Shown: positions 25,471-34,202, counted from the stretch's first letter. The stretch: 64,000 bases of DNA from Anderseniella sp963759095 (GCA_963759095.1 CAVWYF010000009.1:62001-126000), one strand, 5' to 3'. Numbers and translations: made by a program. Notes: generated from the sequence alone by a model not told the origin.

Positions 25471-26259
25471 ATGTTCGAGACCGGTAACATGGTGACCTCC
25501 ATTCACCGCACACCCGAACTGGATCAGGGCAAGCATCATCGCGCCAGGCTGGGGTTCATTTTAATGTCCACGGACCTGGCCGCTGAGGCAGATTTCTTTG
25601 CCATGGCGCCGGAGGGCGTGGCGGTTCACATCACCCGGCTCAAGACGGACGACTACACCACAACCGAAACCCTGGCCCGGCACATCGAGCATATGGCAGA
25701 CGCCGCGTCGCGCCTGCAGCCGGACACCAACCCGGACGTGATCAGTTACAGTTGCACCAGCGGCTCCATCGTCATCGGCGAGGAACGCATTTATGCAGAA
25801 ATCCGCAAAGGAGCGCCGTGGGCAAAACCGATGTGCCTGGTGACCGGCGTTGTGGATGCGTTGCGCGAACTGGGGGCAAAGAAACTGGTTGTCGGTACAC
25901 CTTACCTGGACGAGATCAATACCGCAGAAGCCGAGTTTCTGACAGAAAAGGGGTTTGAGGTCCTCGACATTCAGGGACTGAACCTGACCACCGGCATCGA
26001 GTTCGGCTGTGTCACGCCCGGCTACTGGAAAACTTTTGCGCAGGAGATCGACCGGCCGGATGCAGATGCGATCTTTCTGTCGTGCGGCGGCATTCGCTCA
26101 CTGGAAGTCGCCGAAGAGATCGAACAACTGACCGGCAAGCCTGTCATCACCAGCAACCAGGCGCAATTCTGGAGTTGCCTCAGACGCGCCGGTATCGGTG
26201 ACAATATAGAAGGTTTCGGCCAGATTTTCACGCGGCCCGGCGACCGTCTCATATCCTGA
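25471..26259 (+). CDS. Maleate isomerase / arylmalonate decarboxylase-like protein (Asp/Glu racemase superfamily)
   Basis: The 262-residue protein has two catalytic-type Cys blocks: VISYSCTSGSIVIGEE (Cys near 95) and DAIFLSCGGIRSLEV (Cys near 205). LGFILMSTDLAAEADF and VVGTPYLDEINTAE are typical of the maleate cis-trans isomerase/AMDase group. Both Cys are present, which favours isomerase or racemase chemistry over AMDase (one Cys). GGAGG precedes the start. It is followed 28 bases later by a TrpF-like gene, clearly one operon. Confidence 0.85.
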   Translation: MFETGNMVTSIHRTPELDQGKHHRARLGFILMSTDLAAEADFFAMAPEGVAVHITRLKTDDYTTTETLARHIEHMADAASRLQPDTNPDVISYSCTSGSIVIGEERIYAEIRKGAPWAKPMCLVTGVVDALRELGAKKLVVGTPYLDEINTAEAEFLTEKGFEVLDIQGLNLTTGIEFGCVTPGYWKTFAQEIDRPDADAIFLSCGGIRSLEVAEEIEQLTGKPVITSNQAQFWSCLRRAGIGDNIEGFGQIFTRPGDRLIS

Positions 26260-26287
26260 CCCCAATTCAGAAAGGTAGTTATTCGTC

Positions 26288-26941
26288 ATGCGAGTCAGGA
26301 TCAAAGTGTGTTGCATCGCCTCACGGGAAGAGGCCCGGATTGCAATTGATGCCGGCGCAGATGCCCTGGGGCTCGTCGCCGAGATGCCGTCTGGCCCCGG
26401 ACCGATCAGCGACAGGGAAATTGCGGATATTGCCGCAATCGTTCCGCCTCCGATCGCAACTTTCATGCTGACCGCCGAGACAACCGCAGACGCGATATCG
26501 CAGCATGTAGACAGAACGCGCCCGACGTCCCTGCAAATCGTTTCACACATCGACCAGGCCGAAGCGGCAAAGCTGGCTGTCTTGCAGCCCCATGTGCGCC
26601 GGGTACAGGTCATCCATGTCGAGGACCAGAATGCGCTCGACCTGATCCCCGTCTATGCTCCGTATGTGCATGCGTTTCTGCTGGATTCCGGTCGGCCTGG
26701 CGCTGACACCCCGGAACTTGGCGGTACCGGCCGGCGGCACGACTGGTCAATCAGCCGGGCGTTTGTCGACGCAAGCCCGTTGCCTGTGTTCCTGGCCGGT
26801 GGCCTGACCCCGGACAATGCCCGGCAGGCGGTCCGGGACGTCAGGCCATTCGGTCTGGATCTGTGCATCGGGGTTCGCACCAATGACCGGCTTGATCAGG
26901 CCAAACTGACCGCTTTCATGGCGGCTGCAATGACCGCCTGA
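26288..26941 (+). CDS. Divergent phosphoribosylanthranilate isomerase (TrpF-like)
   Basis: The 217-residue TIM barrel keeps the first-strand Cys (RIKVCCIAS, equal to the KICGLT motif), the catalytic Asp with its loop (LLDSGRPG, then ELGGTGRRHDW) and LAGGLTPDN. Several canonical blocks differ: FVFxxxSPR is EMPSGPGPIS, LQLHG is LQIVSH, and the last phosphate loop is DLCIGVRTND instead of VDVSSGVE. No other tryptophan gene is nearby. It lies in an operon with a maleate-isomerase-like gene. A role outside tryptophan synthesis is likely; isomerase activity is uncertain. Confidence 0.8.
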   Translation: MRVRIKVCCIASREEARIAIDAGADALGLVAEMPSGPGPISDREIADIAAIVPPPIATFMLTAETTADAISQHVDRTRPTSLQIVSHIDQAEAAKLAVLQPHVRRVQVIHVEDQNALDLIPVYAPYVHAFLLDSGRPGADTPELGGTGRRHDWSISRAFVDASPLPVFLAGGLTPDNARQAVRDVRPFGLDLCIGVRTNDRLDQAKLTAFMAAAMTA

Positions 26942-26985
26942 GTGACGCGCGGCAGACCTGCAATTAGTGCATTGGCCAATCACCT

Positions 26986-28017
26986 TCACGAGGTTTCCGA
27001 CAGGCGGCGGCGCTCCTTGAACTCCGCGTGGGATGCGTCGGTGCCGTCGTGGAAAGAGCCGAACCATTTGTCCCACGGCACTTCCAGGTTGCCGTAATTG
27101 CACTCGAAATAGCGGTGGTGCATCTGGTGATGGAAGGTGCCGAGCGCCAGCCGGCTCTTGTCCTTTACCAGCAGGCCTTCAAACCCGGTATGGGATGTGG
27201 CCGCGGTCAGCGCCTGGTGCTGCATGTGAAACAGGATATGGATCGGATGCGCCGCCACGACCCAGTGGATCAGCACCGACGACAGGAAGATCAGATGCTC
27301 GACCGGATGCATGGAAAAGCCGGACCACGGGCCGACATTTGTATTGCGGTGATGCAGCGCATGAGCAAGGCGATACAGCGGCGGCCAGTGCAGCCACCGG
27401 TGTACCCAGTAGAAGTGAAATGAAATCCATACCGGCGTGAGGAAGAACAGCGCCACGAACCAAACCGGGTTGTCTGACCATAAGAGATTGGGCGCGTAGC
27501 CGTTGGCCATGGCCCAGAACATCAACACCTCATAGGCCGTCCAGAAGGCGACCCCACTGGTGAGCGACCAGAACATGTTGTCGAGCACCTGGTTTTTGAA
27601 GGTAAACGTGCTGGTGCTTTTCGACAGATCGCGCTTGTCGAATTTGCGGCGCCTGTCCTGTTTTTTCCATGTGTAGAAATACAGATGCAGTCCGCCGGCC
27701 ACGGCGACAAGCAGCACAAGATTGCGGACATAGATTTGCGCGATCCAGCCCGGTGCCAGGGTCATTGCCTGCTCAGGCGACGGCTGAAACCAGCGCCAGG
27801 TGATATACGCCAACACAACCAGGATGGTGTTTTCAGCAATCGAGAACCAGCGGTCGGCAACCCAGCGCAGCATTCTCACTGGATCGGGCGGCCAGCAAAA
27901 GAACGGTGACACACGGACCGGCACCGGCGGGCGATGGTGCCATTGCCGGGCGAAGGCGCTGCCACCAGGGCCTTGTTGGCTTTCAGTCTCAATTTTGTCT
28001 GGCATTCGGTTACCCAT
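26986..28017 (-). CDS. Sterol desaturase / fatty acid hydroxylase superfamily protein
   Basis: This is a membrane di-iron enzyme of 343 residues with several hydrophobic helices. The His boxes are HFYWVHRWLHW, HALHHRNTN with SMHPVEHLIF, and FHHQMHHRYFECNYG, as in the FA_hydroxylase family. It probably hydroxylates or desaturates a lipid at the inner membrane. A proline-rich, soluble N-terminus of about 45 residues precedes the first helix. The substrate cannot be deduced. It is convergent with the TrpF-like gene. Confidence 0.9.
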   Translation of the reverse strand: MGNRMPDKIETESQQGPGGSAFARQWHHRPPVPVRVSPFFCWPPDPVRMLRWVADRWFSIAENTILVVLAYITWRWFQPSPEQAMTLAPGWIAQIYVRNLVLLVAVAGGLHLYFYTWKKQDRRRKFDKRDLSKSTSTFTFKNQVLDNMFWSLTSGVAFWTAYEVLMFWAMANGYAPNLLWSDNPVWFVALFFLTPVWISFHFYWVHRWLHWPPLYRLAHALHHRNTNVGPWSGFSMHPVEHLIFLSSVLIHWVVAAHPIHILFHMQHQALTAATSHTGFEGLLVKDKSRLALGTFHHQMHHRYFECNYGNLEVPWDKWFGSFHDGTDASHAEFKERRRLSETS

Positions 28018-28041
28018 CTATTCTTGCGGCAGTCTCGTACA

Positions 28042-28163
28042 GATTTCGGGTGCAGGCAATCGCTGCGCCGGCAGTTTCTCCCACGCGCGTCGGGCAACGA
28101 TACCGGCCTGCCGGTCGCAGTGGCAAATCCGGAGCGGATGAAAGCGCAGCGGCTGGTGCAGGC
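28042..28163 (-). pseudogene. 3'-end remnant of a LysR gene (partial duplicate)
   Basis: The minus strand reads HQPLRFHPLRICHCDRQAG followed by IVARRAWEKLPAQR. This is a diverged copy of the C-terminus of the LysR gene at 29090-29965 (YQPLRSQLFQIRRRDRQAG, then IVAQCIWEKLLAR). At DNA level roughly three quarters of positions agree over about 120 bases. The rest of a LysR gene is absent. It is probably a relic of a duplication and deletion. Confidence 0.65.
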
Positions 28164-28365
28164 TTTCATGGATGCCACCAGGGATCATTTTCGCACTTCC
28201 GGCTGCAAATGCACTGATCGTGCCGTTGTGAACGTACACCTGTGAGTTGCGTAAACCTGTTGCGGACAACCAGACAATGATCGGATACATTGCCATCGGG
28301 AGACGACAACCACGTTATGGATATTAAAGCCGGCACCAGATCGGCACTATGGGGAGACAGTTTCA

Positions 28366-29013
28366 ATGATCCGGATGGTTTCAATACTATTGCTCACGCT
28401 GGGCTTCAACTCGCTGGCACTGGCCGAAGACGCGAAGTATCAGCTGGAACTCGATATCAGCTGGAGCAGTGACACCCATCCCCATGACTGGCCTGCGAAC
28501 GATGGGCACATGTCGGGGCTGATCGGCGCCACTCACCACGGACGCTATGTGATGTTTGCGGATGGCAACACCGCGACCAGCGGCGTCAAGTCGGTGGCAG
28601 AACGGGGCCGGCCACGCATTTTGCGCGCCGAGATGGACGAGGCCATTGAGCGCAAGCGGATAAAGGATGTGTTTCAGGCCGACGGCATTGCCAAGGTTCC
28701 GGGGCGCATATCCGTAAAATTCCCGGTCAGCGAAACCCATTCCAGGGTGTCGTTCATCACCATGATCGCCCCCATTCCGGACTGGTTTACAGGTCTGGCC
28801 GGTATCAATCTGCGAACCGACGCAGGCTGGCGGGACAAGGCCACTTATGTGCTGTGGGCCTGGGATGCGGGAACCGACCGCGGTGCGTCTTATACGTCAG
28901 ACAATGATGCAAACCAGCCTGCCGAATCCATCCGGCTGGTGGCAAGCCCGCACTTTCTCGACAATGCCGGCCTCAAACAGGTCGGCACCGCCACCTTTAA
29001 CCGCATCGACTAG
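28366..29013 (+). CDS. Secreted spondin-domain protein
   Basis: A signal peptide (IRMVSILLLTLGFNSLALAE) precedes a Spond_N domain covering most of the 215 residues: LELDISWSSDTHPHDWPAN, HMSGLIGATHHGRYVMFADG and FITMIAPIPDWFTGL, the last being the signature for calcium-binding spondin N-domains. VLWAWDAGTDRGASYTS near the C-terminus is also conserved. Bacterial members are uncharacterised; adhesion or surface binding is an inference from animal spondins. GGGGAGA precedes the start. Confidence 0.88.
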   Translation: MIRMVSILLLTLGFNSLALAEDAKYQLELDISWSSDTHPHDWPANDGHMSGLIGATHHGRYVMFADGNTATSGVKSVAERGRPRILRAEMDEAIERKRIKDVFQADGIAKVPGRISVKFPVSETHSRVSFITMIAPIPDWFTGLAGINLRTDAGWRDKATYVLWAWDAGTDRGASYTSDNDANQPAESIRLVASPHFLDNAGLKQVGTATFNRID

Positions 29014-29089
29014 GCCTGCTGCCCGGTATTCAGGTAATGTCCGCGCAACTGCTCGCTGGCTGCTCCATCCCGATTGCCGGTGCAGGCAA

Positions 29090-29965
29090 TTACCGCGCCA
29101 GCAGTTTCTCCCAGATGCATTGGGCGACGATGCCGGCCTGCCGGTCGCGGCGGCGGATCTGGAACAACTGAGAGCGCAGCGGCTGGTAGCCCTCGACATT
29201 CAGCGGCACGAGGTCGCCGCTTTCCAGCTCCCCTTCGATCATGTGGGTGGGAATGCCGCCCCAGCCCATTCCGGCCAGCAGGATTTCCTTCTTGGCGGCG
29301 AAATCAGACACCGTCCAGCGCAAGCCGCCGGGCAACAGCCCCCTGCTCTGGATAAAGCTGCCTGAACTGCTGTCAGCCACGACAACCTGGATGTAGCTTT
29401 GCATCTCGGAGATGGTTTTCATGTGAGAACTGCGCGCCGGCTCATAGTCGCGGTGCGCCACCGGCATGATGGTCACTTCGGCAAACGGGGTCGCCTCGAC
29501 CTGGTCGACCGGCACACCGTCCATGGTGGCGATGATGATGTCGGCATCATTGCGCAACAGCCGCTCAATCGGCCCGCCCATGCTCTCGCGCGACAGGCGG
29601 ATATGGGTGGCAGGATATTCCGCCCGCACCGTGGCGACGATATCCAGCACCGGTTTCAGCGGGAAGGTGGCGGTGACGGCCAGGAACACTTCGGCCTCCT
29701 GCCCGGCGCTCAGGTTTTTGGCCATGTTGCCCAGTTGCTGCATCTGCTGCATGACCCGCGTTGCCTGCCGGTAAAATACCTCGCCCTCACGGGTCAGTTT
29801 CGGCCTGTATGCCTCGCGCGACAGCAGCGCAACATCAATCTCGGTCTCAAGCTTCTTCAACATGTGACTGATGGCGGACTGGGACTTGTTGAGCCGCTCC
29901 GCCGCGCCCCGGAAAGTTCCCTCGGTGACAATGGCGTGCAGCACGATCAGTTGTTCATAGGTCAA
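29090..29965 (-). CDS. LysR-type transcriptional regulator
   Basis: The HTH region begins MTYEQLIVLHAIVTEGTFR, continues GAAERLNKSQSAISHMLKKL (about residues 2-60), and is followed by a periplasmic-binding-like domain (about 88-290, ending IRRRDRQAGIVAQCIWEKL). It is divergent from the GST gene by about 137 bases, so the GST/NTF2/tautomerase series is a plausible target. A relic of the same C-terminus lies at 28042-28163. Confidence 0.92.
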   Translation of the reverse strand: MTYEQLIVLHAIVTEGTFRGAAERLNKSQSAISHMLKKLETEIDVALLSREAYRPKLTREGEVFYRQATRVMQQMQQLGNMAKNLSAGQEAEVFLAVTATFPLKPVLDIVATVRAEYPATHIRLSRESMGGPIERLLRNDADIIIATMDGVPVDQVEATPFAEVTIMPVAHRDYEPARSSHMKTISEMQSYIQVVVADSSSGSFIQSRGLLPGGLRWTVSDFAAKKEILLAGMGWGGIPTHMIEGELESGDLVPLNVEGYQPLRSQLFQIRRRDRQAGIVAQCIWEKLLAR

Positions 29966-30102
29966 GGCAGGTCACACAACATCTGGAATTTGATCAATTT
30001 TTCAGATCGTTATCATGAGAAATCAATATTATCAATTAATCATGGATGTCGCTACCTGTCTCGAGACCCCAACCGGAATGCAACGAGAAAGGAGCTTCTC
30101 CC

Positions 30103-30711
30103 ATGAAACTTTACTACAAATCCGGCGCCTGTTCCCTGGCCACACATATTGTCCTGCACGAAGCAGGCGAGGCCTTCGACATAGAGGAAGTTGATACTGA
30201 AGCCGGGCGCACCAAATCCGGCGGCGACTACACGGCAATCAATCCGAAGGGCTATGTCCCGGCGCTCGAACTGGCGTCCGGTGAAGTCCTCAGCGAAGGT
30301 GCAGCCATCCTGCAATACATCGCCGACCTGCACCCTGAAAGCGACCTGGCGCCGAAGGCCGGAACCATTGCACGGGCACGGCTGCAGGAGTATCTGAACT
30401 ATACTGCCTCGGAACTGCACAAGGCGTTCGGTCCGTTCTTCTCCAGCGCTGCCAGCGAGCCGGACAAGCAGGCGGCAGGCAATGCAGTTGCGCAGAAATT
30501 CGATTATCTCGACGACCTGCTGAGTGACGGGCGGACCTATCTTCTGGGCAGCGGGTTTTCCGTTGCAGACGCCTACCTGTTTGTCGTTGCCAACTGGTCG
30601 AACTTCACCGGCATTGATCTGAAAAACTGGCCTCATGTGGCCGCGTTTGTCGAGCGCGTCGCGGCCCGCCCGGCGGCCCAGGCTGCACTTAAAGCTGAAG
30701 GGCTGGCGTGA
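30103..30711 (+). CDS. gstA: Glutathione S-transferase, beta class
   Basis: The 202-residue protein starts MKLYYKSGACSLATHIVLHE, with the beta-class catalytic Cys10 region. The thioredoxin-like domain includes AINPKGYVPALEL and EGAAILQYIADLHP. The helical C-domain has DGRTYLLGSGFSVADAYLFV. AAAGGAG lies upstream. Beta GSTs conjugate glutathione and can act in dehalogenation or peroxide defence. It is immediately followed by the NTF2-like gene. Confidence 0.93.
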   Translation: MKLYYKSGACSLATHIVLHEAGEAFDIEEVDTEAGRTKSGGDYTAINPKGYVPALELASGEVLSEGAAILQYIADLHPESDLAPKAGTIARARLQEYLNYTASELHKAFGPFFSSAASEPDKQAAGNAVAQKFDYLDDLLSDGRTYLLGSGFSVADAYLFVVANWSNFTGIDLKNWPHVAAFVERVAARPAAQAALKAEGLA

Positions 30712-30748
30712 TGGCGGAGCAGAGGCTTTCGCCGATGTCACCGATATC

Positions 30749-31075
30749 ATGAGCGATTATTTCGACGGCCTCTACCATGCCGACACCAAGCGGCTGGCGC
30801 AAGTGTTCCACCCCGATGCGCGTTATGTGAACATGATCGAGGGCGACTATATGAACAAGTCGCTGAGCGAATATTTCGAGATGGTCGACCAGCGCACACC
30901 GCCGGCCAGCCGGGACGAAGAGCGCGCTGATCGCATCTTGTCGATCCAGTTCGGCGGCCCCCGCATGGCGTTCGTCACAGCGTCGATGACAATGATGGAT
31001 CACGAGTATCTGGACTTCCTGACGCTCACACGTGACCAGCATGACTGGCGGATCATGGCAAAGGTCTTCATCTAG
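30749..31075 (+). CDS. NTF2-like (putative lumazine-binding fold) protein
   Basis: The 108-residue reading starts MSDYFDGLYHADTKRLAQVF and continues HPDARYVNMIEGDYM, ending WRIMAKVFI, as in the SnoaL/lumazine_bd_2 group of cone-shaped small enzymes. The family homology appears to begin about 12 codons before ATG 30749 (AEAFADVTDI) in frame, so the true start may be an unusual codon overlapping the end of the GST gene. Probably co-transcribed with GST. Confidence 0.75.
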   Translation: MSDYFDGLYHADTKRLAQVFHPDARYVNMIEGDYMNKSLSEYFEMVDQRTPPASRDEERADRILSIQFGGPRMAFVTASMTMMDHEYLDFLTLTRDQHDWRIMAKVFI

Positions 31076-31199
31076 GGTGATTCAGATTGTTGTATTGAAT
31101 CAGAGGCAACCACTAAGTTTATGTTTTCAATATCTTTTACTTCAAATACCGAACCATCGTTGCAAGCGGGGTTTGCAACTCAACTACAGGAGGTCTGAC

Positions 31200-31424
31200 A
31201 TGCCCTACGTCAATATCAAGGTAACCAAGGAAGGCGGCCCGAACGGCACCGGCCCGACAGCCGAGCAGAAGGCGGAACTGATCAAGGGCACAACCGAGTT
31301 GCTGGCCCGCGTGCTGAACAAGGCCCCGGCCACTACGTTTGTCGTCATAGACGAAGTTGCCCTGCAAGACTGGGGCATAGGTGGAATGCCGGTGATGGAA
31401 TTTCGCGAAAGCCGATCCGACTGA
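31200..31424 (+). CDS. 4-oxalocrotonate tautomerase family protein
   Basis: The 74-residue protein starts MPYVNIKVTKEGG, so Pro2 becomes the catalytic N-terminal proline after Met removal. The second block TTFVVIDEVALQDWGIGG is typical of this tautomerase subgroup. CAGGAGGT provides a strong ribosome site. It may act with the GST and NTF2-like gene upstream in a small aromatic or carbonyl degradation or detoxification set. Confidence 0.9.
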   Translation: MPYVNIKVTKEGGPNGTGPTAEQKAELIKGTTELLARVLNKAPATTFVVIDEVALQDWGIGGMPVMEFRESRSD

Positions 31425-31476
31425 CACCCTTTCCGGAGGCGGCATGCATGAACTGCCTCCGGACTTCACCAAACCT

Positions 31477-32400
31477 TCAGGCGCGCGCCAGATGGCCGAT
31501 TGTGTTGGCGACAATGCGTGCGGCGGTGAAGGCTGCAATACCGTTTGTGTCACGCTCCGGCACGAATTCAATCATGTCGAAAGCCACCAGGTTGGCCCTG
31601 GCGACAACACCGGCGATCAGGTCAATCGACTGGGTGTAGGTGAGCCCGCCCGGTGTCGGCGCCATGACCGCGGGCATGATGCCGGAATCGAGTGCATCGC
31701 AGTCAAAGGTGATCATGCAGTTTGCACCCTCCGGCAGGTGCTGCAGTGCCGCATCCACACCTTGTTCGTGCACGGCACGCGCGGTCACTATTTCCGCGCC
31801 CCAGTCTCGCGCAATCTCCACCTCCTCGCGCCGGGCCGACCCCAACCCTCTGATGCCGACCTGAATGATCCGTTCGACATGCGCCATTTCGGAAGCGCGG
31901 CGCATGGTGGACGAAAAACCCAGCGGTTCACCGCGGCGCTCGTCACGCCAGTCGATGTGGGCATCGACCTGGATGATGGTCAGCGGACCGGCCGACGCCA
32001 GCGCCTTGATGAACGGAATAGGCGTTGAGTCATCGCCGCCCAGCATGATCGGTACCGCGCCAGCCGCTACAATCTCAGCCGTGGCCGTCTCGATCAGGGC
32101 CCGGTTTGCACCGCCGTCCTGACTGGAGGTTTTAAGATCGCCGGCGTCGGCAACAGTGAAATCGCTATCGCCCAGCAGTGGCCCGTCCAGATCGAAGTCC
32201 CAGTGATCCGGCCATGCGGAATCCTCTTCCATGGCAGCCCGCATCGCATCCGGAGCTCCGGCATAGACCTGGTTGTCGATGCCCTGATAAGGCGTGCCGT
32301 GCGGCGCACCGAACAGCACAGCATCGGCCTGACCGAGGTCGACGCCTTTGCTGGCACCCATGAACGGGACCTTTGCCGCTTGAAAGTTGCTGGTTGTCAT
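31477..32400 (-). CDS. Arginase/agmatinase (ureohydrolase) family protein with an altered metal ligand
   Basis: The 307-residue protein keeps the ureohydrolase folds: IMLGGDDSTPIPFI, IIQVDAHIDWRDE and TFDCDALDSGIMPAVMAPTPGG. The first motif normally reads GGDHS, so the His ligand of one Mn ion is replaced by Asp; DAHID and DCDALD retain the other ligands. Length and the C-terminal FDMIEFVPERD are as in agmatinase or guanidino-acid hydrolases. Substrate is therefore uncertain. It converges with the tautomerase gene. Confidence 0.85.
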   Translation of the reverse strand: MTTSNFQAAKVPFMGASKGVDLGQADAVLFGAPHGTPYQGIDNQVYAGAPDAMRAAMEEDSAWPDHWDFDLDGPLLGDSDFTVADAGDLKTSSQDGGANRALIETATAEIVAAGAVPIMLGGDDSTPIPFIKALASAGPLTIIQVDAHIDWRDERRGEPLGFSSTMRRASEMAHVERIIQVGIRGLGSARREEVEIARDWGAEIVTARAVHEQGVDAALQHLPEGANCMITFDCDALDSGIMPAVMAPTPGGLTYTQSIDLIAGVVARANLVAFDMIEFVPERDTNGIAAFTAARIVANTIGHLARA

Positions 32401-32488
32401 TTTTCAGACCTTACTTAGCTTGCCCAGTTATGAGCGCTTCCGGGATGATGTTGCTGCCAAGGTGCTGCACGCAGATGTAATCTACGGT

Positions 32489-33103
32489 TCATTTCCGCTC
32501 CGGTCGCCTGAATTTTTCTATTGCTTGCGCCACACCGACCCTGATCACGCACGTCTCCGCATGATCATTGATCAGGCCCATGGCCTGCATGAAGGCGTAG
32601 ACTGTGGTCGGGCCGACGAATTTCCAGCCGCGTTTTTTCAGGTCTTTCGACAGGGCAACGGAGGTGTTGGAGGTTGAGGCGGTCTGGGGTTTTCCGAGTT
32701 GGGACGCATCCGGCTCATAACCCCAGAAGAAGGCGGCCAATGAGCCCTCACTGGTAACCATCTCCTGCGCACACCGGGCATTATTGACGACGGCCTCGAT
32801 CTTGCCGCGGTGGCGCACGATGCCCTCGTCCTTGAGCAGGCGCTCGACATCAGCCCCGGTGAAGCTGGCCACCTCATTGAAATCGAAATTTGCAAACGCC
32901 GCACGAAAATTCTCCCGCTTGGCCAGGATGGTGCGCCAGCTCAGTCCGGACTGGAAACTCTCCAGGCACAGTTTTTCAAACAGACGCCGGTCATCATCCA
33001 CCGGGAAGCCCCATTCGATGTCGTGGTAGTCGAGAAACTCCGGCGCACTGCCCGCCCAGCGACAGCGCGGTTTACCGTCCGGCGCTATAAATGTCTCACT
33101 CAC
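32489..33103 (-). CDS. tag: DNA-3-methyladenine glycosylase I
   Basis: The 204-residue protein has the TAG signature: PRCRWAGSAPEFLDYHDIEW with the first zinc Cys, FEKLCLESFQSGLSW, and FVGPTTVYAFMQAMGLINDH ending in a His and Cys (HAETC) that complete the zinc site. It removes 3-methyladenine from alkylated DNA. It is apparently monocistronic. Confidence 0.95.
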   Translation of the reverse strand: MSETFIAPDGKPRCRWAGSAPEFLDYHDIEWGFPVDDDRRLFEKLCLESFQSGLSWRTILAKRENFRAAFANFDFNEVASFTGADVERLLKDEGIVRHRGKIEAVVNNARCAQEMVTSEGSLAAFFWGYEPDASQLGKPQTASTSNTSVALSKDLKKRGWKFVGPTTVYAFMQAMGLINDHAETCVIRVGVAQAIEKFRRPERK

Positions 33104-33134
33104 GATTTTGCGTGTCCCTTTGTTCGACGGCTAC

Positions 33135-33422
33135 TCAGGCGAGCAGAAAACCCAGCCGTTCATCAGTCCTTGCCGGAGAGATCTCGTGAATGTCGGCGCT
33201 GACGATGTTCTCGGCGACAAACGGGTCCTCGTTCACCCTGTCCTGCAAATCCGTCAGCGATGTTTTATGCGCCATGATGGCGCCGCCCAGTTGCGGTTGC
33301 AGGCTGCCGGCCATCAGGAACACGCCGTCATCAAAGCCGCGCTTGATCCAGGCCTTGTGGGCATCCATGAATTCACCGGCACGGGCTTTGTCAGCGGCAA
33401 ATTTAAGCAGTACGACAAACAT
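33135..33422 (-). CDS. YciI family protein
   Basis: The 95-residue protein starts MFVVLLKFAADKARAGEFMD and has the core AHKAWIKRGFDDGVFLMAGSL and DPFVAENIVSADIHEISP. This fold is a ferredoxin-like dimer; the Asp/His pair is thought to be catalytic in YciI but substrates are unknown. It follows the TetR gene with a single base between stop and start, so it is translationally coupled to it. Confidence 0.9.
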   Translation of the reverse strand: MFVVLLKFAADKARAGEFMDAHKAWIKRGFDDGVFLMAGSLQPQLGGAIMAHKTSLTDLQDRVNEDPFVAENIVSADIHEISPARTDERLGFLLA

Positions 33423-33423
33423 C

Positions 33424-34020
33424 TCAGTTGTTCTCCTGTTTATCTGGGCGGGCACTGTCGATGATCGATGCCAGCCAGTCACACATCTCACTCACTTCCC
33501 GGCGAATGAACTTGTCGTCGCCAAAGGCGCTGGCCAGCGTGGCAACGCCCTGACTGCGGGCCAGGATATGCATGGCCAGCCGGTCTGCTTCCTGGTCAAG
33601 TCCAAGGGCACGGAACTGCACACCCAGCCAGGTCCGAAACAGCGAGAACAGCTCGGTGGCGCCTGCCCTGGACCCATGGTTCAGCTTGGCAAGTTCGGTG
33701 GTCAGCGTGCCGACCGGACAGCCGAAGCGCTTTATGTCGGCGCGGTTGTCAGTCAGGATATGGATAAAGCTGCGAATGCGGTCTTCGGGGTTTTCGCTTT
33801 CCGCCTCCCACGCAGCCAGCATCTGCCGTGTATCAGCCATACGCGCACCGATCACAGCCTCCAGAATGTCGTCCTTGGTCTTGAAGTGATAATAGAAATT
33901 TCCGCGCGAAATCCGCACCGCACCGGCAATGTCGGCGAACGACGTGTGCTCATAGCCCTGCCGGTAAAACAACAGATCGGCTGCTGCAACAATGTGGTCT
34001 CGAGTGGTCATGGCATTCAT
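33424..34020 (-). CDS. TetR-family transcriptional regulator
   Basis: The N-terminal HTH (about residues 5-55) is TTRDHIVAAADLLFYRQGYE then TSFADIAGAVRISRGNFYYHF. The helical ligand domain has the TetR_C signature DIKRFGCPVGTLTTELAKL. It is the first gene of a two-gene operon with YciI. A dyad with TGTCC half sites lies 28 bases upstream and is the likely autoregulatory operator. Confidence 0.92.
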   Translation of the reverse strand: MNAMTTRDHIVAAADLLFYRQGYEHTSFADIAGAVRISRGNFYYHFKTKDDILEAVIGARMADTRQMLAAWEAESENPEDRIRSFIHILTDNRADIKRFGCPVGTLTTELAKLNHGSRAGATELFSLFRTWLGVQFRALGLDQEADRLAMHILARSQGVATLASAFGDDKFIRREVSEMCDWLASIIDSARPDKQENN

Positions 34021-34047
34021 GCAGCAGTCCTCCCGTTTTTAGGGCGT

Positions 34048-34076
34048 GTGTCCTATTCGAACACTTATTAGGACAC
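34048..34076. promoter_or_regulatory. Palindromic TetR-type operator
   Basis: The dyad GTGTCCTA-N13-TAGGACAC spans 29 bases immediately upstream of the TetR start. It is probably the autoregulatory operator. Its TGTCCTA half sites resemble those of the 30-bp palindromes at 16069 and 18166. Confidence 0.6.
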
Positions 34077-34202
34077 TTGACCTAACCTGTCAAGTGCTGC
34101 AAAAGATGCCAACTCAGGCCAACATCCGCAAAGACGCCATGCTTCGTTTTAGCATGGCGACCGGTGCCTGGTTGCCATGGCCGGCCTGATTGTGGTTTGA
34201 AG

